Source: Acuticoccus mangrovi
GTDB lineage: Bacteria; Pseudomonadota; Alphaproteobacteria; Rhizobiales; Amorphaceae
Reading direction: 5' to 3'
NCBI RefSeq assembly: GCF_016411865.1
Contig: NZ_JAEKJA010000006.1
Location: 1-64,000, forward strand
Length of the DNA stretch: 64,000 nt
Shown here one piece after another: positions 59,728-64,000 of the stretch (position 1 is its first letter; each line of letters begins with the position of its first letter). The notes beneath the pieces were generated by a model. The model had not been told where the DNA came from, made no database searches, and saw nothing but the letters and a program-made list of their open reading frames with translations. The position numbers were made by a program, and so were the translations under genes.

Positions 59728-61011
59728 TCAGGCGCCGTCGATGGGCTCCACGCCGCACCAATCGGCGATGAAGAGGGCGATGGCGCCGGTGACCCGCTGC
59801 AGCGAGGACAGGCTCACGCGCTCGTCGAAGCCGTGGATATTCTCCGTCAGCGGACCGTATACCAGGCAGGGGATGCCCTGGTAGATCACGAACACGCGAC
59901 CGTCGAGATAGCCGGCGGTGACGAAGGATTCGAGCGCCTTGCCGTGCGCCGTCCGGTGGGCTTTGGCGAGCGTCTCCTCCGCCGCCGTGCCCTCCTCGAG
60001 CACATATCCCTCGGCGTAGAAGCCGTTCCACACGATCTTCGGCGGCGAGTTGGACAGGAACGGGTCGTCCCGCGCGGCCGCGGCGATCGCGGCCTCGATC
60101 TCGCGGGCGGCCTCCGCCGCAGGGGTGCCGGGATAGATTGCGATGCGGCAGTCGATGGCGCACCAGGCGGGCACGGAGGAGGCCCAGTCGCCGCCCTCGA
60201 TCTTGCCGACATTGAAGTTGATCGGATGGTCGAGGTCGCCGAAATGGCGGTGGGAGAAGCGGCGGGCGTTCCACTCCGCCTCGAGCTTGCGCAGGGCGGC
60301 GATGACCCGGTAGGTCGCCTCGATGGCGTTCGCCCCGGTCCCCGCCTCGCGCACGTGGACGGGCTTGCCCGACACCTCGACGCGGAACCAGATGACGCCG
60401 GTGTTGGCGCGCACCAGCATGTCGTCCTCGGGCTCGGGGATGATCGCCGCGTCGGCCTCGAAGCCGCGCGCCATGCAGGCGAGGGCGCCGTTGCCGGTGC
60501 ACTCCTCCTCGCTGACGGCCTGGAGGTAGACGGTCGCCGCCGGTTGCAGGCCGAGCCGCCGCAGCGCGTCGAGCGCGGCGATGTTGGCTGAGAGGCCGGC
60601 CTTCATGTCGCCGGCGCCGCGGCCATAGAGCCAGTCGCCGTCGCGGCGGGCCGAGTAGGGCGGGTCGGTCCACATCTCCACGGGACCGGTGGGCACCACG
60701 TCCATGTGGCCGTTGAGGATCAGCGAGCGGCCCGTCTCCTGCCGCGGCCGATGGGTCGCGACCACGTTGACGACGTTGTCGTAGCTGATCGTCGTCGGCG
60801 AGAAGCCCGGGTGGTCGCGGATGAGGTCGAGATCGATCGGGAAGACCTCGGTCGCGTAGCCGCGGGCGCGGGTGGCGCGCGCGAAATAGTCCTGCGCCGG
60901 TGCCTCGTCGCCCCGCTGAGAGGGGATCTTCACGAGGTCCGAGAGGAAGGCGACCTGCTCCTCGAACCCGTCGGCGACCGCCTGGAGGATCGCCTCGTCG
61001 CTCGGCTTCAT
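59728..61011 (-). CDS. M20-family metallodeacylase (ArgE/DapE type)
   Basis: This 427-residue zinc hydrolase of the M20 family removes acyl groups from amino acids or cleaves small peptides. First metal ligand ILNGHMDVVP (H, with the conserved D), bridging ligand RGAGDMKAGL, general base and ligand SEEECTGNG, then IIPEPEDD, and the final histidine in LTENIHGFDERVS. The dimerisation domain lies between. It starts 20 bp after the ABC ATPase gene, so it probably processes the oligopeptides or acylated amino acids imported by the ABC system. Confidence 0.92.
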   Translation of the reverse strand: MKPSDEAILQAVADGFEEQVAFLSDLVKIPSQRGDEAPAQDYFARATRARGYATEVFPIDLDLIRDHPGFSPTTISYDNVVNVVATHRPRQETGRSLILNGHMDVVPTGPVEMWTDPPYSARRDGDWLYGRGAGDMKAGLSANIAALDALRRLGLQPAATVYLQAVSEEECTGNGALACMARGFEADAAIIPEPEDDMLVRANTGVIWFRVEVSGKPVHVREAGTGANAIEATYRVIAALRKLEAEWNARRFSHRHFGDLDHPINFNVGKIEGGDWASSVPAWCAIDCRIAIYPGTPAAEAAREIEAAIAAAARDDPFLSNSPPKIVWNGFYAEGYVLEEGTAAEETLAKAHRTAHGKALESFVTAGYLDGRVFVIYQGIPCLVYGPLTENIHGFDERVSLSSLQRVTGAIALFIADWCGVEPIDGA

Positions 61012-61030
61012 CGGGACTGTCCCATCGTTG

Positions 61031-62644
61031 TCATGCGCTTTCGAGGGCGCCGGTCCATGTCGCGCCGGGCACGGCGGCGAGGAGGCGCTTGGTGTAGTCG
61101 TCCTGCGGGTTGAGGAACACGTCGGCCACCTTGCCGATCTCTACGAGACGGCCCTTCTGCATCACCGCGATGCGGTCGCAGAGCTGGGCCGCCACACGCA
61201 GATCGTGGGTGATGAAGAGGATCGAGAGGCCGAAGCGGTCCTTGAGGTCGCGCAGCAGCTCCAGCACCTGCGCCTGGATCGAGACGTCGAGCGCGGAGAC
61301 GGCCTCGTCGGCGATGATCAGCTCCGGGCGCATCGCGAGGGCGCGGGCGATGCCGATGCGCTGGCGCTGACCGCCGGAGAATTCGTGCGGGTAGCGGTCG
61401 GCGGCGGAGGCGTCGAGGCCCACGGTCTCGAGGAGGCGTCGGGCGTCGGCCATCGCCTCACGCCGGGGTGTGCCGGCGGCGATTGGCCCCTGGGCGATGG
61501 CGCGGGCGATCTTGGTGCGTGGGTTGAGCGAGGCGTAGGGGTCCTGGAACACCATCTGCGCCCGGCGGCGGGCGCGGCGCAGACCGGCGGCGTCGAGGCT
61601 CGTGATCTCCTCGCCGTCGATGGTGACGCTCCCCCCGTCCGGCTCGACGAGACGCACGAGGCAGCGCCCCACGGTGGACTTGCCGGAGCCCGATTCGCCC
61701 ACGAGCCCCAGCACCTCGCCCTTGGCGATGGCGAAGGAGACGTCGTCGACGGCGTGCGTCACCCGCGGCTTGGCGAAGAGGCCGCCGCCGGTGGTGTAGG
61801 TTTTGCGCAGATGCTGAACCTCGAGCATCGGCGTGTCGCGCACCGCCCCGGCGGTGGGAACGACGTCGGACGGGACGGCGGCGAGGAGGCGCTTGGTGTA
61901 GTCGTGCTGCGGCGCGTTCAGCACCGTCTCGCGCTCGCCCTCCTCGACGATCTCGCCGTGGCGCATGACGATGACGCGCGTCGCGATCTCCGCCACCACG
62001 CCGAAGTCGTGGGTGATGAACATGACCGCCATGCCGTGGCGGTGCTGCAGGTTGCGGATGAGGTCGAGGATCTGCGCCTGGGTGGTGACGTCGAGGGCGG
62101 TGGTCGGCTCGTCGGCGATGAGGATCGAGGGCTCGAGCGCCAGCGCCATCGCGATCATCGCCCGCTGGCGCTGGCCGCCGGAGAGCTGGAAGGGGTAGGA
62201 GTGGACGATCGCGGCGGGGTCGGGAAGGCCGACCTCGGCGGCGAGCGCCACGGCCCGCTCCCGGCGTTCGCGCGGAGAGAGCTTGCCGTGCGCCTCGAAC
62301 ACCTCGGCGATCTGCTCGCCGATGCGCATCAGCGGGTTGAGCGCCGTCATCGGCTCCTGGAAGATCATGGCGATGCGGTCGCCTCGGATCGCCTGCTTCG
62401 CGCGCTCGGGCAGGGCAAGGAGGTCGCGCCCCTCGAACGTCGCGGTGCCGCGCTCCACCCGCACGAGGTCGGGCAGGAGACCCATGATGGCGTTGGCGGC
62501 CATCGACTTGCCGGACCCCGATTCGCCGACGACGCAGAGGATCTCGCCGGCCGCGAGGTCGAACGAGATGCCGTCGACGGCATAGGCGCGGTCGGCGCCC
62601 CGCGGCAGGCGGATCGCGAGGTCGCGGATCGCGAGCACGCTCAT
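61031..62644 (-). CDS. Dipeptide/oligopeptide ABC transporter, double ATP-binding protein (DppD-DppF fusion)
   Basis: This 537-residue protein holds two complete ATPase domains. Domain 1 has Walker [30 protein letters not shown] and [13 protein letters not shown]. Domain 2 (from about residue 275) has [33 protein letters not shown] and [13 protein letters not shown]. Each is followed by the peptide-transporter C-terminal region ending near [11 protein letters not shown], which occurs twice. The start overlaps the permease stop by 4 bases. The partner permeases are upstream and a binding protein is probably further upstream, outside the window. Confidence 0.94.
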   Translation of the reverse strand: MSVLAIRDLAIRLPRGADRAYAVDGISFDLAAGEILCVVGESGSGKSMAANAIMGLLPDLVRVERGTATFEGRDLLALPERAKQAIRGDRIAMIFQEPMTALNPLMRIGEQIAEVFEAHGKLSPRERRERAVALAAEVGLPDPAAIVHSYPFQLSGGQRQRAMIAMALALEPSILIADEPTTALDVTTQAQILDLIRNLQHRHGMAVMFITHDFGVVAEIATRVIVMRHGEIVEEGERETVLNAPQHDYTKRLLAAVPSDVVPTAGAVRDTPMLEVQHLRKTYTTGGGLFAKPRVTHAVDDVSFAIAKGEVLGLVGESGSGKSTVGRCLVRLVEPDGGSVTIDGEEITSLDAAGLRRARRRAQMVFQDPYASLNPRTKIARAIAQGPIAAGTPRREAMADARRLLETVGLDASAADRYPHEFSGGQRQRIGIARALAMRPELIIADEAVSALDVSIQAQVLELLRDLKDRFGLSILFITHDLRVAAQLCDRIAVMQKGRLVEIGKVADVFLNPQDDYTKRLLAAVPGATWTGALESA

Positions 62645-63525
62645 CGGCCCTTCCTCGCGAGGCGCGGGTTGAGCGCGTCGTTGAGCCCTTCGCCGATGAG
62701 GTTGAGGGCGAGCACGGTGACGAGGATCGCGACGCCCGGGAAGAAGGAGAGCCACCAGGCGGTGCGGATCACGGTGCGGGAGGCGCCGATCATGTAGCCC
62801 CAGCTCATGATGTTGGGATCGCCGAGGCCGAGGAAGGAGAGCGAGCTCTCGAGGAGGATCGCCGTCGCCACCATCAGCGAGGCCATGACGATGATGGGGC
62901 TCATCGCGTTGGGCAGGATCTGGCGCACGAGGATGTGGGCGTTGGAGAGGCCGGCGAGGCGCGAGGCCTCCACGAACTCCCGTCGCTTGAGGCTCATCAC
63001 CTCGGCCCGCACCAGGCGGGCGACGGGCGGCCAGGAGACCACCGCGATCGCCGCCACGATGGAGGTGAGGGAGGGCTGGAAGATCGCCACCAGCACGATG
63101 GCGAGGGCGAAGGGGGGGATCGTCTGGAAGAATTCGGTGAAGCGCATCAAGGCGTCGTCGACGATGCCGCCGAAATAGCCGGCGGCGGCGCCGAGCGGCA
63201 CGCCGATCGCCAGCGAGAAGAGGGTGGAGACGAGCCCCACGATGAGCGACACGCGCGCCCCGTGGGCGAGCCCGGAGGCGACGTCGCGGCCGAGCGTGTC
63301 GGTGCCGAGGGGCAGCCCCTCAACCTGGAAGGGGGCGAGGAAGGGGCGCTGCACCATCTTCCACGGGCTCTGCGGGAACATGACCGTGGCGAGGATCGCC
63401 ACCGCGATCACCGCGAGGAGGATGAGGAGCCCGAGGAGGGCGCCCCGGTTGCGGGCGAAGCGGAACCAGAAGTCGAGGACGGGTCCGCGCGCGGCGGAGC
63501 GGGGGGCGTCGGCGGCAAGGCTCAT
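62641..63525 (-). CDS. Peptide ABC transporter permease, DppC type
   Basis: This 294-residue membrane protein has an N-terminal helix (GALLGLLILLAVIAVAILATV), the DppC N-terminal block LPLGTDTLGRDVASGLAHGARVSLIVG and a C-terminal permease domain. The latter carries the EAA loop REFVEASRLAGLSNAHILVRQILPNA. It overlaps the ATPase gene at one end and the DppB-type gene (63,522) at the other, so all are coupled. Confidence 0.94.
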   Translation of the reverse strand: MSLAADAPRSAARGPVLDFWFRFARNRGALLGLLILLAVIAVAILATVMFPQSPWKMVQRPFLAPFQVEGLPLGTDTLGRDVASGLAHGARVSLIVGLVSTLFSLAIGVPLGAAAGYFGGIVDDALMRFTEFFQTIPPFALAIVLVAIFQPSLTSIVAAIAVVSWPPVARLVRAEVMSLKRREFVEASRLAGLSNAHILVRQILPNAMSPIIVMASLMVATAILLESSLSFLGLGDPNIMSWGYMIGASRTVIRTAWWLSFFPGVAILVTVLALNLIGEGLNDALNPRLARKGR

Positions 63526-64000
63526 GGCGCGGCTCCGATGCGGGGATCGACGATGGAGTAGATGACGTCGGTGAGGATGTTGAAGGCGATCACCAAGGCG
63601 GCGGAGATCAGAAGGATGCCGAGGAGGAGGTTGTAGTCGCGCTGGGCGAGGGCATCGAACATCAGCCGGCCGATGCCGGGCCAGGCGAACACCGTTTCGG
63701 TGAGCACCGCGCCGCCGACGAGCTGGCCCGCCTGGAGGCCGGCGAGCGTCACCACGGGCAGGAGGGCGTTGCGCAGCACGTGGCGGCGCTGGACGCGGCC
63801 GGGCGACAGGCCCTTCGCCTTCGCGGTCTTCACGAAGTCCATGCCCGACACCTCCAGCATCGAGGCGCGCGTCATGCGCATGTAGATGGCGGTGAAGAAC
63901 AGGCCGAGGGTGAGGGCGGGCAGCACCAGATGGCGGGCGACGTCGAGGGCGTGGGCGAGGCCGGTGGCGTCGGAGCCGATCGTCTCGTAGCCGTAGCCCG
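63522..64000 (-). CDS. Peptide ABC transporter permease, DppB type (partial)
   Basis: This is the C-terminal 159 residues of the partner permease; its N-terminus is outside the window on the right. Visible are LPALTLGLFFTAIYMRMTRASMLE, the EAA loop VKTAKAKGLSPGRVQRRHVLRNALLPVVTL, TVFAWPGIGRLMFDALAQRD and the final helix. Its last codon overlaps the DppC start. Confidence 0.93.
   Translation of the reverse strand, partial: GYGYETIGSDATGLAHALDVARHLVLPALTLGLFFTAIYMRMTRASMLEVSGMDFVKTAKAKGLSPGRVQRRHVLRNALLPVVTLAGLQAGQLVGGAVLTETVFAWPGIGRLMFDALAQRDYNLLLGILLISAALVIAFNILTDVIYSIVDPRIGAAP

Noticed and set aside
59612-60673. Extension of the DUF3299 gene by 354 codons
   Set aside because: That part is antisense-frame noise over the M20 gene; the ATG at 59,611 starts with a normal membrane anchor.

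Overview
The window is a GC-rich chromosome segment, most likely from an alphaproteobacterium of the Hyphomicrobiales/Rhodobacterales type. The grounds are strong third-position GC, many TRAP-free ABC uptake systems, an opine-oxidase-like three-subunit flavoenzyme, and a type III ornithine decarboxylase behind a leader resembling the alphaproteobacterial speF RNA. The genus cannot be fixed from sequence reading alone.

Positions 1-20,000 form a catabolic and uptake region. It holds a nitrate/taurine-type ABC importer (ATPase and binding protein), a GntR regulator, a second NMT1-like binding protein, a non-canonical SDR, an IclR regulator and an aminotransferase. A long, tightly overlapping operon follows: luciferase-like monooxygenase, HcnC/HcnA/HcnB-like oxidase, small protein, Asp/Glu racemase, hydantoinase subunits A and B. 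A spermidine/iron-type ABC operon ends at a clear terminator. Two promoters (aminotransferase and monooxygenase) share a -35/-10 and operator layout, so an IclR-type regulon is likely. The whole region looks like a pathway for an imported, nitrogen-containing cyclic or opine-like substrate, but the substrate is unknown.

Positions 20,000-39,400 hold signalling, efflux and housekeeping genes. They include a membrane adenylate/guanylate cyclase and an envelope-stress-like cassette (response regulator, MipA/OmpV porin, RND adaptor, RND pump, histidine kinase) with repeated pentamer boxes before its first two genes. After these come AraC and HxlR regulators, dehydrogenases, MFS and AEC transporters, and a convergent two-component pair. 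Fragments of XRE and LysR regulators lie at 31.4-31.8 kb.

Positions 39,436-50,918 are an 11.5-kb integrated element in the 3' end of a tRNA-Phe gene, bounded by 19-bp direct repeats. It encodes a P4-type primase-helicase, small and large terminase, portal, a prohead protease/major capsid fusion, a gpW-like connector, a DUF2190 decoration protein, an AlpA-like regulator and a tyrosine integrase. It has no tail, lysis or host-range genes. All recognised genes are intact. This is the gene set of a capsid-forming phage-inducible chromosomal island (cf-PICI), a satellite that builds its own head and must borrow tails, and it is the most interesting object in the window. An iteron-like inverted array follows the primase and may be its origin.

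Positions 50,900-64,000 return to the host chromosome: tRNA-Phe with its promoter, a Na+/H+ antiporter fused to a cyclic-nucleotide-binding domain, the ornithine decarboxylase, a TonB-like protein, a chemoreceptor, a DUF3299 lipoprotein-like protein, and a dipeptide ABC operon with an M20 deacylase that runs off the right edge.
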